From: Siphonodentalium dalli
Taxonomy: Eukaryota; Mollusca; Scaphopoda; Gadilida; Siphonodentaliidae
Reading direction: 5' to 3'
Length of the DNA: 64,000 nt
Assembly: GCA_032622095.1 (NCBI GenBank)
Contig: CP136064.1
Span: forward strand, 43,604,989 to 43,668,988
This document shows, one piece after another, positions 46,124 to 58,149 of the stretch. The notes beneath the pieces are model-generated. The model worked only from the letters and a program-made list of their open reading frames with translations. It did not search any database and was not told the DNA's origin. Position 1 is the stretch's first letter. The number at the start of each line of letters is the position of its first letter. A program made the position numbers and the translations under genes.

Positions 46124-47264
46124 CATACATATTATTACCTACATGTATTGTAATGATGGCACGTATTGTTGGACATCCACTATACGCACGATGACTATTC
46201 CTGTCGTTTTAAAAACACCAGATCAGCCATGATTTATATATATATCTGGGTTAGCCAAACACCGCGAAAACGACAACTTCAGAAATATAACACAATAATA
46301 ATAATTTTTCTCCACTAATATCATAGTAATTCAGCAGGACCCACAAGCGTTACAGCAAATTAGTATGACAACTTAATCAAGAATGGTGCCCATGCACTGG
46401 AAGAGAAAGCTCCACTCTGCGTACTTTCGATTTGAAATTAGAGTTGTCAAGAATAGCATCGACAGTATCCTTGAATGTGCCTAATGGGACACACGCACGG
46501 GTCTGTGACACAATTTAATCCCCAACAAATGGATGAGCAGAGCATGACACCAAATGCAGTCGTGACGGGTCAAACAGTTGAATGCAACTTTCCAGAGTTC
46601 ATAATTAATTCATGACCTGACTTGCGAAATGCTATGAACATGCGCAAAAAACATATAGCGTAGTGTTGAAACTGGCTCCTGTTCTTTTTCAGTCTAATTG
46701 CCACTATTCAGTCGAACTGTTTAATTTGTCCATTAACAACTCTCTCTGTGGACTCCCCAGACTGGAAATACGGGTCACCCGGTGATAACGGCGCGTCGGG
46801 CTTTAAATCTTCAAACAATGTCCAGTGACGGCCCAGCTGGGGAGATCGCGTCTACGATGCTTGTCGTGGGTCGTTTTCATTTCCATGGTAACGATTTGGC
46901 ATTGGAATTAATAATCTGTGTAACCTTTCGTCGGCCATGGAACTTACACTCCCGTGATATATGAGATGTATGAAGATATTGAGGCATTCGGAGAGAAGGT
47001 GAATTCTCCTAATCGAATCGGACCGTGATTGAAATTTTCATAAGCAACAACAGTCAAATTCACTAAATTACGACTATTTAATAAACCAGGTTGTTTATTT
47101 CATATTGGCTCAACACAATGGTGTTTGCGGGGGATAACGGTTACCCTTTACAGCGGCACACATATTTGTAAAATGTCCCTGGTAGGATAATCTTACCGCT
47201 GCAATGCATATCTTATCAACCACACCCAGCATACACCACATGCAATATATGTTCAAGATTTTAT
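46124..47264. other. No recognisable gene
   Basis: No conserved protein motif or repeat end was recognised. Short open frames only. Confidence 0.5.
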
Positions 47265-47545
47265 CAACCATGTGGCTAATATTGAGAAACCATGTGGTTT
47301 GTATTGAGAAAACATGTGATTGTATTGATAAACCATGTGTATGTTGATAAACCATATGGTTTATATTGACGAACCAGGTGGTTCATATTGAGAAACCATG
47401 TGGTTTATATTGAGAAGCCATGTGATTTTATTGATAAACCATGTCTTTATATTGATAAACCATATGGTTTATATTGACGAACCAGATGGTTTATATTGAT
47501 ATACCAGGTGGTTTATATTGATATATCAGGTGGTTCATATTAATA
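47265..47545 (+). repeat. Irregular tandem repeat of 'aaccatgtggtttatattga'
   Basis: About eleven units of 20-27 bp share 'accatgtggttt' or its variant CCATATGG palindrome, followed by 'atattga(g/t)'. Confidence 0.9.
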
Positions 47546-49127
47546 GAAGCGAATGCTTTGTACTGTATGCGGCTCAATACCGAAGGTTAGAAGTCGGCGC
47601 GGCATCGGGTTATCCAATCAATGATATTTGGCAATTTGTGCCACAATGAACGCTATCGAAGGTAGCAGATTCTCTTATGAGTGATGGCTTATGAAATAGA
47701 TCAATCTGGTCACTGTTCGTATTGGCCGGATAATTCTGTTGACAAATTTGTTGGGCTATTTCTGATATTTTTGGCCATTTTTCGAAAACCTAAACTAAAA
47801 CAAAAGTATAAAGAAACACGCACGAAAATACAACTTGCGTTTGACTAAAGAGATTAGGAAATGTGCACCGATGGGAACAACACACAACATTTATCAACAT
47901 ACATGAGCAATGATTCGCCAGGTTGTCTCCTTATACAAAGTAATATACTGTATTGTCACTTGATTAAGAAAGAGCACCCTAGAAGAACACATATCCCACT
48001 GCCTCAAGGAACTAGTACTATATTCTGCGAAGTTCCTGTACGTTCTCATCACAATGATCAGGAATGGCGTTCAGCAACCCGTGTCACGTCCATTGTAATT
48101 ATCTTCTCAACACCCACGCATGTTGTAACGACTAACTTTCATATCTATTGGACAAATCAGATTTTCCTGCAACAAAAGCTCTAGTGAACTTTCAAGTGCA
48201 CATATGCTTCACTCTCGTGGTTTCCAACACCTCCCCATACTTGTACATAACGGCCCATCACACTGACCAGGGGAGCCCACTTTAATCCAACTGTAATTAT
48301 ATGTCATGTATATCGATCTCTCCTATACTTGGAGGTAATAACGATATCCCTCTAGCAGCTAATCTTCAATGTTTTGACAAGCAATTATGTGTGACTTTGG
48401 ATAAATTGTTATTCGTACACAGGCGAGCAACTGTTAATTACATCCTTAACAAACTAAGGATGTCACGGAGATCAATTCAATTCAATTTAGTTTATCCTCA
48501 GCGTCAAGCTTAGGCATTACAGATAGATGTGCATATAAACATACAATATATGTCAATATAAATATACATGTATATATTATATGTGACATAAAGATAAAAA
48601 ATAGAAAAGGGTGTGGTTAATATTTGGTAGTTGCACCCTCTCAGTTCGCCAGGCAGGATGGTTTTAAGCCTCAGTTGGGTCTAATTATTTCAAAAACCTT
48701 CTTAATAAATATTGACAGATATTAACAGTCTTCTGATTTCGAGAGTTAAAAAGAGCGGCTAATTTATATTACTAAGTTATTTCTTTTGTACAGTAGAGAT
48801 TCATATGTTTTATTCTAAATTCGTTAAGTTCCCCACATTTCAGTATACCATGTTGTATTCATCGCCGATTTCAAGATTACAGAGTGCGCAAATTCGTGGA
48901 AATATATGATGATGATTTAAGAGGTGATTGTCAACTATATATAGATTTGAAACCTTTTTTCCAAAGAGTAAGGCCAAATGAATCTCTGGTCATTTCTAAA
49001 CAAATTTGCCAATTTGGTCCACCGACAGCGTGAATCACGCCCCTGTTGAATATGACTACATGCGCTTCACAAATTTGGAAGGACTCAAATTGCGTGAAAT
49101 ATCTCACATATATACCTTTTTATTTCC
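47546..49127. other. No recognisable gene; upstream region of the receptor
   Basis: Frames near 47861-48184 (107 codons) have no known motif. Upstream UTR exons or the promoter of the receptor gene could lie here, but I could not place them. Confidence 0.45.
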
Positions 49128-49129
49128 AG
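49116..49129 (+). other. Putative 3' splice acceptor in the receptor 5' UTR
   Basis: A pyrimidine-rich tract 'ccttttt-atttccag' ends in AG at 49128-49129, 33 bases before the receptor ATG. The receptor coding region itself shows no intron, so an intron in the 5' UTR is a reasonable reading. Confidence 0.5.
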
Positions 49130-49162
49130 GTGAAGTGGTAAGCTCTGTAACACAAATCGAAG

Positions 49163-50455
49163 ATGGCGGACGACCCGGACGACATGGGCGATCTGCTGGA
49201 CATCGTCATATGTATGTTGGCCATCTTTTCCTTCGTTGGGAGCATTGGAAACGCATTGGTGTTGTACATATTCTACAACCTAAAGAACAAACTCACCTCC
49301 ACTATATTCATTCTCGCTTTGGCAGGGTTTGATTTTACTACATGCATAATAACGATGCCATTCACAATAGTTGTGGAATATTACACGTTTAAAGTCCCTG
49401 GAGGATTCTGTCAACTGTACCACTTCTTCATGAGTGCACCGGTCTGTTTTTCTGCCATATGCATGGTCGGGATAGCTTTAGACAGGTACTTGTGCATATG
49501 TCATCCATTTAAACACGCGATGACGACACAACGTGCACAATTCACCGTTTTATTTATGGTTGCCCTTGCCATGACAATTGGTGTGATAACTTGTCTATTT
49601 CATGGAGTGAGGATACCACCACCAACTCCGGATTCAGCTGTCAATTCGACAATAAACCTAACAGACATATTTCTCAATGACACTGATTTTGATCAGATGA
49701 CCACTCTTCCATTGGTCGGTTATGAATATGGATTTAGTACTCTCGACAACTATACGTCAACTACGTCTCCAGAAAATGTAACAAGAAACGAAACTCAAAT
49801 GGACGCCATGTGCATGGAATCGTTTGACATTTTCAGCAAAGGATTTTTCAAGGTATTTCAGAAGATCTATTCATCCATTTTTCTTGTTTCTTGTATCGTT
49901 GTGGCGGTGTTATACGCACTGATATACCGATCAGTTATCAACCAAAGGAACAAGAAACTCAAAATGACAAGCGCAGATGATAATTGTTGTGTTTTCTTCC
50001 CGTCAAGTTTATCTTCCGACGGTGGATTCGAAAACACGGAAATATCTACAATGATCGCCGACGAACAAACGGAGCAGACGACAATGGAACATAAAGAGCT
50101 AATGGTCAATAACTCGTCCGTTCCCAATTCCACTTCGCAGAAAAAGCAGAAACAGAATAAGAGTGATAAACGATGTAAAAACAAGGCCATGAGGCAGGGT
50201 TCGATATCGAAAAAGGCACGAGTGGAGAAAATGAGAATGGCGAACATTAGAACTGCAATAATGTTATCTGTGGTGACATTGGTTTTCATTATTGCTTTCT
50301 TGCCAGCTTGGCTAATGGCGCTTGGATTAATTGATTTAAACCTTATAGTGTTTTATATGTATTTTTTGTACAACGTGGCTAATCCTTTCATCTACGCCTT
50401 CATGAACCAGACTTTTAGAAACCAACTTGTTGCGCTATTTCGATGCAGGGCGTGA
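49163..50455 (+). CDS. Class A (rhodopsin-like) G-protein-coupled receptor, orphan
   Basis: A complete 430-residue seven-helix receptor in one exon, expected at the plasma membrane. TM1 holds GN (N30). TM2 has LALAGFD (D57). C83 precedes TM3, and DRY is at 107-109. TM4 is about 126-147. TM5 is about 235-256. TM6 is about 364-387 with P381. TM7 is about 394-412 with NPFIY at 407-411, then a short helix-8 tail ending in C428 R A. The N-terminus is only about a dozen residues. Extracellular loop 2 is unusually long (about 149-220), with N-glycosylation sites at N161, N165, N172, N196, N205 and N209, and C217 available to pair with C83. Loop 3 is about 105 residues and very basic near TM6. The usual CWxP of TM6 is AFLP here (F379 replaces Trp). 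Family features suggest a peptide or small-molecule receptor, but the ligand is unknown. The ATG follows AAG within 'aagATGGCGG'. An ATTAAA at 50493 could serve polyadenylation. Confidence 0.9.
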   Translation: MADDPDDMGDLLDIVICMLAIFSFVGSIGNALVLYIFYNLKNKLTSTIFILALAGFDFTTCIITMPFTIVVEYYTFKVPGGFCQLYHFFMSAPVCFSAICMVGIALDRYLCICHPFKHAMTTQRAQFTVLFMVALAMTIGVITCLFHGVRIPPPTPDSAVNSTINLTDIFLNDTDFDQMTTLPLVGYEYGFSTLDNYTSTTSPENVTRNETQMDAMCMESFDIFSKGFFKVFQKIYSSIFLVSCIVVAVLYALIYRSVINQRNKKLKMTSADDNCCVFFPSSLSSDGGFENTEISTMIADEQTEQTTMEHKELMVNNSSVPNSTSQKKQKQNKSDKRCKNKAMRQGSISKKARVEKMRMANIRTAIMLSVVTLVFIIAFLPAWLMALGLIDLNLIVFYMYFLYNVANPFIYAFMNQTFRNQLVALFRCRA

Positions 50456-50759
50456 CAGACTCATTTTCGATGTGAATTTCCTGGAGATAGCCATTAAAAT
50501 TATGTGTTTATTATGTTCTTGATCAACACATTTGGGTGACATTCAACTGAACGGATAGAGTATTACCTGTTATGTGCACAGCTAATTTAGGATTCTTTGC
50601 AGGACACTGAATTCGCTGGCCTGTATCACACCTGGTTAAGAGGCCAGGCATGCTAATATGTTCCGATGTTGGTGGATACTCCTAACTGGAACTACTCTGA
50701 AACGGCAGCATGATACTGTTATGTTATCTAATGTTGTCATTTTCACTGTGTTTGGTTAA

Positions 50760-51253
50760 AGGTACGGTTGGCCTTGGCGGTGGGTATCCTGTGAAAATAT
50801 TTCCACCCGTCAAAAACCGCCACAAACAGAAAGAACATCAAAATGTAGACAGACTTTGTCCGTTTATAAATAAGAAATATCGCATAAACAGTATGTTATT
50901 CTCATATGTTTAACCATTGTTATGTAAACAAAAGCATAAAAAGTAACTTTTCTGGTGTTTGTTTATATTATGATGGTAAACATAAAGAGCGTTCTTTGTT
51001 GGTGAATTCCTGATATGGAACTAATAAAGAGCGTTTATGCCATTTGTGTGTGATTAGCCAGTAGCACTGTGCTGTCCTCTGTAACCCAATCAGGCTCTTG
51101 CTTAGGTAAAATATAATAGGTATTTATGATAACATGCTGTTTACGCCATGGTCATGGTATATATGAACGAAACTGTATGCGTTTTAATGTTTTTCTGTTT
51201 ACGGTGTTTGGAACAAATATGAATATTTTCGACAATTATGGCCTCACGTGCCT
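50760..51253 (-). mobile_element. AGGYACGGG TTAA family, full copy downstream of the receptor
   Basis: TTAA at 50756-50759 and 51254-51257 flank AGGTACGGTTGGCC and CTCACGTGCCT. The interior is the reverse of 28025-28516 along its whole length. It starts about 300 bp after the receptor stop codon, so the receptor's 3' UTR may extend into it. Confidence 0.85.
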
Positions 51254-51840
51254 TTAATGCAAATGAATCGATGAAGATGTATAAACATTCCATATCATAA
51301 ATTGTGCAGATTATTTTTATAATGTCAGTTTTGGCGGTTGCAAGCCAACGAAATTGTAATCAAGATAAATATTCCTGTCGTGTTACAAGTATACCAAATA
51401 ACAAATAACGGTATGTGTTCTTGACAGTATCTGTTTGCCCCACAAGTAAAATGTAAAACACTTCAGCAGGACCCATCGCCGACATCGTAGCAAATTAGCA
51501 AGAACTCCTGCATGGGGTGTGTGCACATGCATGTATATATATGTCGCATTCAGGCCGGGCTTATTTGCACTTTAGACGTGAAACAATCAATTTATAATAT
51601 AGGTACATTATTGGTTGATAAATACACGAAATACAGGGATATTGACATTATATCAATATTTGCGAATGTCTGCCTGTCTGTCTGTCTGTGTTCTATATAC
51701 ATTCACGGGAGATCATCTAATAGTACCGAAGGGTTCCAACAGGGGTAACTTTTTACGAGGAAGATAATGGTGCGTGTTAGAATTTTCTAAAGTGACGCCG
51801 TTGTTGTCAGGGATAGAAAAAGGGAGGGGCACAAAAATAT

Positions 51841-52925
51841 GTCGCCGATTTCCACCAAACTTATACACAATCATCCCCATGATATGATAAATATAATGGT
51901 GTGGCGTAAGATGTCAAAAGTGGCGCCGTTCGTGTCAGTGGGTACACGGAAGGTAAGAGGGGCACCAAAATTGATAAAATATTTTTAGCGCCCATTTCCA
52001 CCAAATTGATACACATTCCTCTCCATGGTATAAGGAATTTAATAGCGTGATCTAAAGACGCCAAATTAGCGACGTTTGGATGAGAGATGGGGGGCACCAA
52101 ATTTGATAAGAATTGGTTTAGTCGCCGATTACCACCAAACTTATACATAATCATCTTCATGATATCAGGAGTCTAATGGTGTTGTTTAAATATGTCAAGA
52201 GTGGCGTCATTCGAGTCATGGTTGCACTGAAGGGGAGAGGGGCACCAACATTGATACACACAATTTAGCGCCGATTTCCACCAAATTGTACAGATTCTTC
52301 TCATGATACGAGGAATCTAACCGTGTGATTTAAAGACGCCAAGTCGATGCCGTATGGTTGAGAGATTGGGGGGGGGGGCACTAAATTTGATAATAATTTG
52401 TTTAGTCGCCGATTACCACCAAATGTATACATAATCATCTCCAATATATCAGAAGTCTGATGGTGTGGCTTAAAGCTGCCAAAGGTGGCGTCATTTGAGT
52501 CAGGAGTGCACTGAAGTGGATATGGGCACATTAAAACATTTATAGCACCAGTTTCCACCAACTTGGTACACATACTTCTCCACGGTACGGGCAATCTAAT
52601 CGTGTGATTTAAAGAAGCACAAATTGTGCCGTCTATCTGAGAGATGGGGGCGGCACGAACATTGCTAAGCATTTGTTTAGTCGGCGATTTCCACCAATTT
52701 TAGATATAGTCATCTTCATATGAGTCTAATTGTGTGGTTTAAAGATGTCAAACGTGGCGTCGCTTGATTTAGGGATAGGGAGGGGAGAGCCACCAAAACT
52801 CATAAAATATGTTTAGCTCCAATTTCCACCATATTAACACACGTTCTTTTTCAACGGTCCGAGGAATCAAATCGTGTGGGTTAAAGACGCCACATTCGGT
52901 GCCATTCTCGAAGACTAAGCCATTT
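51841..52925 (+). repeat. Tandem ~140-bp units in Helitron B
   Basis: Units begin near 51841, 51988, 52121, 52268, 52405, 52544, 52680 and 52814 with tcgccgatt or gcgccgatt plus 'tccaccaaa'. The two types alternate as in locus A. Further units run from about 53550 to 54110. Confidence 0.85.
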
Positions 52926-54290
52926 CCGCAATGAGGAAATAACCTCTTCCATAAATAGAAATATTTTACGGTATATTTCAATCACATGATTTACCATGCG
53001 CATACCACCGGTAAATACGTTTGTTGGCTAGGAGACTCGTCTGTTAAGTTTGAACTAATTATTGCTAATTATTACTATTTATCACTATTTAATTCATGAC
53101 CATGTGTGGTACTGGCATACGCTGAATTGATTCTTCTGAGACTGCTCCGTTCGCATCTATGCGACGAGTCAAGATCATCACCTTATAACCAGGGTCGTAT
53201 ATTGTAGCATTCGGCGAATACTCGTGGTTTCTATTTATGGAAGAGGTTATTCCCAGGGCAGTATATTGTAGCATTGTGCGTGTATGCATGGTTTTTATTT
53301 ATGGAAGATGTTACTTCCTCAGCTAAGCTGAAATGGCCGAGTCGTTGAGAATGTATGTGGTGCCTATATTTGCGAATGACTGTCTGTGTTCTATATAACT
53401 TGACGGGGCCACCTAGATGGCAAAAGGGGTCTAACAGTGGTAACTTTTTACGAGGAAGATAATTGTGCTGGTTACAATATCTAAAGTAACGATGTTGGTG
53501 TCCGGGGCAGAACAGTGGGAGGGGCGCCACAAATGATGAAATATTTTTGTTGCCGATTTAAACTTATACATAATTATCTCCATGATATAGCGCCGAGTCA
53601 GGGTTGGAGGGGAGAGAAAAGGGCACAAATATTGATAACAAAAAATATTTTAGCGCCGATTTCCACCAAATTGATACATCATTATTCTTCTCCCTGATGC
53701 GAGGAATCTAATCGTGTGATTTTAAGACTCCAGGTCGGTGCCGTTTTGGTGAGAGATGGGGGGGGGCACTAAATTTGATAAGAATTCGTTTAGTTGCCGA
53801 TTATCGCCAAACTTATACATAATAATCTCCAAGGTATCAAAAGACTAATGGACGTAGTTTAAATATGCCAAACGTGGCGGTGTTCGAGTCATGGATGGGG
53901 AGAGGCATCAAAGCTGACAAAAATAAGTTTAGCACCATAATTTCCACCAAATGCATACAAGTTCTTCTTCGATGATACGAGGAAACAAAGTATGCGGGTT
54001 AAAAACGCCACATTTGGTGTCGTCTGTTTGGGTGAGGGATGGAGAGAGGAGAGGCACGAACATTGATAAGAATGTTTTAGTCGTCGTTATACATCAAAGG
54101 TACATATACAGTCATCTCCATAATTCGTTCTAAGGAGTTTTTGGCGTTCAAATCTCACAACCACGATAAATGGTGACCGAATTAAATCACTTGAACATTT
54201 ATATTATCTCAACTGTCATATGTAGACGGGACGGAAATCACGGCATAGATAGTCATCAAGCAAAAATAGATACATAGAAGAAAGCATTAA

Positions 54291-54732
54291 CCCTTTACCC
54301 AACAAAGCGGCCAAAAACGGTCAAATGAAGCTGCAACAGCCTAAATTATCTTTGGTCTGTCTCAATAACACCATACAAATATGGATATCATTAGAACCGA
54401 TTCATTGACCACATTGTGATGGTTACAGGTATGCCCTGTGCCAATGCATTCTCTTATATATGCGAGTCGACCATAGGTCGCCTCGCATATATAAGAGAAT
54501 GCATTGGCCTAAAACACTTTTTACCATTTTTTCTTACATTCTTTAACAATTTTATAATTTTTTCTTACATTTTTTAACAATTTTTATAATATTGTTCTAC
54601 ATTCTTTGACAATTTTATCATTTTTAATATGTGTTAAGCCAATGCATTCTCTTATATATGCGAGGCAATCTATGGTCGACTCGCATATATAAGAGAATGC
54701 ATTGGCACAGGGCCGTTCTGTTGGGTAAAGGG
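54291..54732 (-). mobile_element. piggyBac-like TTAA MITE, copy F, inside Helitron B
   Basis: Intact ends and TTAA on both sides (54287-54290, 54733-54736). Palindromes are at 54441-54507 and 54639-54705, the latter with two changes in one arm only. Helitron A at 7381-7410 reads 'agaagaaacaTTAAacgtat', the matching uninterrupted site with a single TTAA. Confidence 0.92.
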
Positions 54733-55521
54733 TTAAAAGTATATGTATCATTATATTTAAGAGATACACTTATTCTTGCAACACGAGGGACCTTAAACTG
54801 CCAGAGAATGGCAATTTAGAACGGCTTATGTATTATAACACAATTGAGCCTGTCCCATTATAATTCAAGAGAGTTTCCACAAAAAGAATTTTTTTTCGAG
54901 AGAGATGGAAATGTATATATAAAGAAGGCCTGTTAAAATAGTGGTCACAGTGTGCAGTCAGATAGCTTCTCCGGAGATAAAAGAAAACAGTTAGTAGCAC
55001 GCGACTTTTCGGGATCATCCAATACTGGCATCTGACAAGGGTACATCTGCCCGATACAGTGGATTTCTTTAATTTTTTAGAAATAATTTAAATCTCGCTG
55101 TGTCGGGCACATGTAGCTGATATATGGCAACATTTCTTTTAAACTGATACAAATTAGCCAGTATAGCACCATGAATATATGAGCATCTGCATGGACATTT
55201 CTACAAACTATCTGCATCTTCGTGGAGATAACCAGGTGTCCTCAAAACTTTAGTCCAATCAACTAGATTGATTTGTACTTCTCTATATGTAAAATCCAAT
55301 TGTCGTCTTTTATTTTTGCGAAGTAACGTGTTTGTGATGTTCATGTTTTGGTCACAATAAAAAATATTTAAAAAAAAAACAATGTCAATTCCAATCACGT
55401 CGACTGTTTACGATTTAACAAAAATGATAACGTCTGAAGTACACGCAGCTGTATATAACTACTTCTTTATTGGTGGAACGAATTAATCGCGATAAACAAA
55501 ATAAGAATCACTTGGACAAGC

Positions 55522-55705
55522 TATAGTAATGCCCTAATTAATCGACTCCTTTAACCACAGCAGACTTATGGGTAACTTTTCAGGATTTAGTCGGAAATAT
55601 GGCTTGTTGCCATTCATCGGAAAGCCATATTTCCGACTAAATCCTGAAAAGTTACCCATAAATCTGCTGTGGTTAAAGGAGTCGATTAATTGGGGCATTA
55701 CTGTA
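55522..55705. mobile_element. CAGTAATGCCC foldback element, copy 2, inside Helitron B
   Basis: Arms of about 80 bp with 'gactcctttaaccacagcag' and 'gtaacttttcaggatttagt' are nearly perfect complements around a short 'gttgccattcatcggaaagc' centre. TA is present at each border. The matching part of Helitron A near 8070-8090 ('gacaaggtgggccac') lacks it. Confidence 0.85.
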
Positions 55706-55889
55706 GGTGAGCCACATCTTATAATCCATGTGTAATAATGACGTTGTTTGATGCCATTTGGAAATACAATTTATGAGAATACGTGTAACACTTTGAGCAA
55801 GAGTTTTCTCTATTCCCACAAAATGTCCACATCAGAGGGTTTCACATCACTTTATCCTGGGCAACGCCGGGTAACCCTGCTGGTACTCA

Positions 55890-57719
55890 ATATATACTGA
55901 CAAACAAACTTACAAAGCCATAGACATTTTCCAGCAGTTTTATATTTTATGCACACAAATTAGGCATTGGCTGCGGACACAAGTACCACAGTAGCGATGA
56001 CAGTAGGTGTGACATCTTAATATGGTGGTTTGGTTGCAATTGGTCGCCATAATTACGATGCCATAGCTAAACATGTCGCCCGCTGCGTTTTCGCACAATG
56101 AGTCTATACTGGATCAATCAATCCATCATGTCTCACCAAGGTTTATCTCTAATTACTCATTACGTATAGCCATATTGTATTCTTCTCTATGATATATATA
56201 GTTGCACGATCATTCATAATTGTATTTGACCATGGTAATCCCCCATTCACTCACATGTAAGTAGTCCGTTTAATTGGTATGAACTTAATGCACGTGTATC
56301 CACTTATACATTAATTTCATGCTGATTAAGACAGGTCACCAATTGCGTTATTTTATTTTGCGACGTTTAGTTTTACACATAATTCCTCTAAAATGTAGAC
56401 AGATGAAGCTCTGTCGGAACTGTTGGAGGAAATGCAATTCATTGGTTTTGTCCGGCACTTATAAATACGATTTATATGTCGTTTTGTTTGTTCCAATTCT
56501 CCCAACAGTAACGTGCGCAGACCCGAACGTATCATAATTCGACCGTACATGTGTATGAACTCGAGATAACAATAACATACAACTGATCGCAATGTTTGAA
56601 CTTCGACTTTGATTAACTTATACATGTATATGCTGAGAAATTACACGGTCGATATTTCTTAGTAAGAAAATTCATGCTTGTTGACAGAAAGGGGTTATTC
56701 ATTAAGTTACCAAGTGGACTTCTGTGACAATATTGGGGGTACCAGTTACATGTATACCAACACGGATAATGAATTGGGACGAACACTACATCTATTGTTA
56801 TCTAGTTATGAACGACATATATACATAATCGCCACCTTCCCATGGTCACGAACCTTCAGAGTTGATGGATGATGTGGCTATCTAGCATGGGTATATAACG
56901 TGTGCAAATCAACAACCAGTCAGAGAGGAATTGAGAGTTCAGCTCAGTTGGAGTTCAGTTCGGAGTTCAGTTCGGAGCACGGAGCTCGGCCAGTCAGATA
57001 TACACGATGCCAGAGAATAGTCCGGGAATAGACTTATAATATACAACGAGAGAAACGACGACGCTACAACTTGCCTAGATATAAATTGTTGTTACATGTA
57101 AACTTCATATGGTTTAATAAGTATGTATTAAATTGTAACGCAATCAACGGCCAAAGTCAATCTCGATACATGACCATGGTATTGGTACACTTGTGTGTGA
57201 GCTTGAAAAATATAACACTGCGTGTTGAGTAAAGATCAACAGCCGCACGACATTCAGGTAGATACATCCTTGAGTGATCGACCGCGACGCTGAAGAGCTT
57301 GGCAGACCAATTGTGTGAAAACGCAGCCGGCGACATGGCTAAAAATGGCATAGTAATTAGGGTGACCAATTGTCACCAAACTCCACCATAATAAGATGTC
57401 ACACTACTATGCCATCGCTAGTGTGGTCCACAGCCATTCCCGATATTGTCACGAGATAAGATAAGTTTAGGTGGCAAAACATCCTTACGTGAACATAATA
57501 TATAAATGTAAATTGTGTAGTGAACATAATAATAAATGATATTAATATAAGGTAATGTAAGTATAACCTCAGACAAGCTGATGATCGTCTCGTCTGTATC
57601 TATTTATTGATTTATGATACGATGTTCATCGCGTGTGGAGCATACTATTCGGATCATATGACAAATCGAAGTGCATGTATTTAATATATTATTGGATAAG
57701 ATTTTGTGAGGTTAATGAA
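55890..57719. other. No clear gene; possible promoter-like patch
   Basis: Near 56891 'gtatataac' is followed by 'cagtcagagaggaattgaga' and tandem 'gttcagttcggagttcagtt' (56935-56985). This resembles the TATA and leader layout of some LTR retrotransposons, but no LTR pair was found. Open frames near 56319-56625 on both strands carry no known motif. Confidence 0.35.
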
Positions 57720-57720
57720 A

Positions 57721-57965
57721 CCCTGTGCCAATGCATTCTCTTATATATGCGAGTCGACCATATGTCGCCTCGCATATATAAGAGAATGCATTGGCCTAAC
57801 AAATTTTATATTATTTTTATAACTGCTAAAAAATGTAAAAAAAATGAACATATCGTTATTTTATAGAATCTAATTACCCTTATGGAGCCTCTCACAGACG
57901 TGAGCAGACGACACTCAGCTATACAAGCTGCCACCTGTATGGGGCTCCCTACGGGGTTTTTACAT
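57721..57965. repeat. Single-palindrome element
   Basis: 'aaaccctgtg' leads into the palindrome at 57728-57794 (one central change, CATATG for CATAGG). Further on comes a second small hairpin (57884-57950) with 'ggagcctc' / 'ggggctcc' and the 'gagcagacgacact' word shared with 22455-22522. 'ccctacggggttt' may be the other end. It lacks TTAA ends and a second 67-bp palindrome. Confidence 0.65.
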
Positions 57966-58149
57966 CAATCATTGCACGGAGTTGGACTCCTATTTTTACC
58001 GCTGTCCAAACTAAACACTAATTCGGTAAAAGTACACGATGGTAGTGCATTGTCACCAATACAGTTTTAATCAACCTGTCACAATGAATGAGCCGTCACA
58101 AAAACGACCACTCAGAGTTGAATATAGACCAGAAATTTAAACTTACAAA

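Larger units (their letters stand above)
51653..55883 (+). mobile_element. Helitron locus B (composite, with later insertions)
   Basis: The 5' end TCAATATTTGCGAATGTCTG is preceded by A (51652). The 3' end shows the same stem-loop as locus A and terminal CTGG at 55880-55883 followed by T. A second 5'-end-like block (tatttgcgaatgactgtctg) starts near 53367, after some 360 bp of unrelated sequence from about 52990. The locus may therefore be one Helitron with an internal duplicate, or a 3'-truncated copy next to a full one. From about 54700 to 55883 it follows 7400-8240 of locus A closely. It has been entered by the MITE at 54291-54732 and the foldback at 55522-55705. There is no Rep/helicase frame. 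Confidence 0.7.

Noticed and set aside
49867-50289. 140-codon minus-strand frame within the receptor
   Set aside because: It is antisense to the receptor's TM5-TM6 coding region, a shadow of a real gene.
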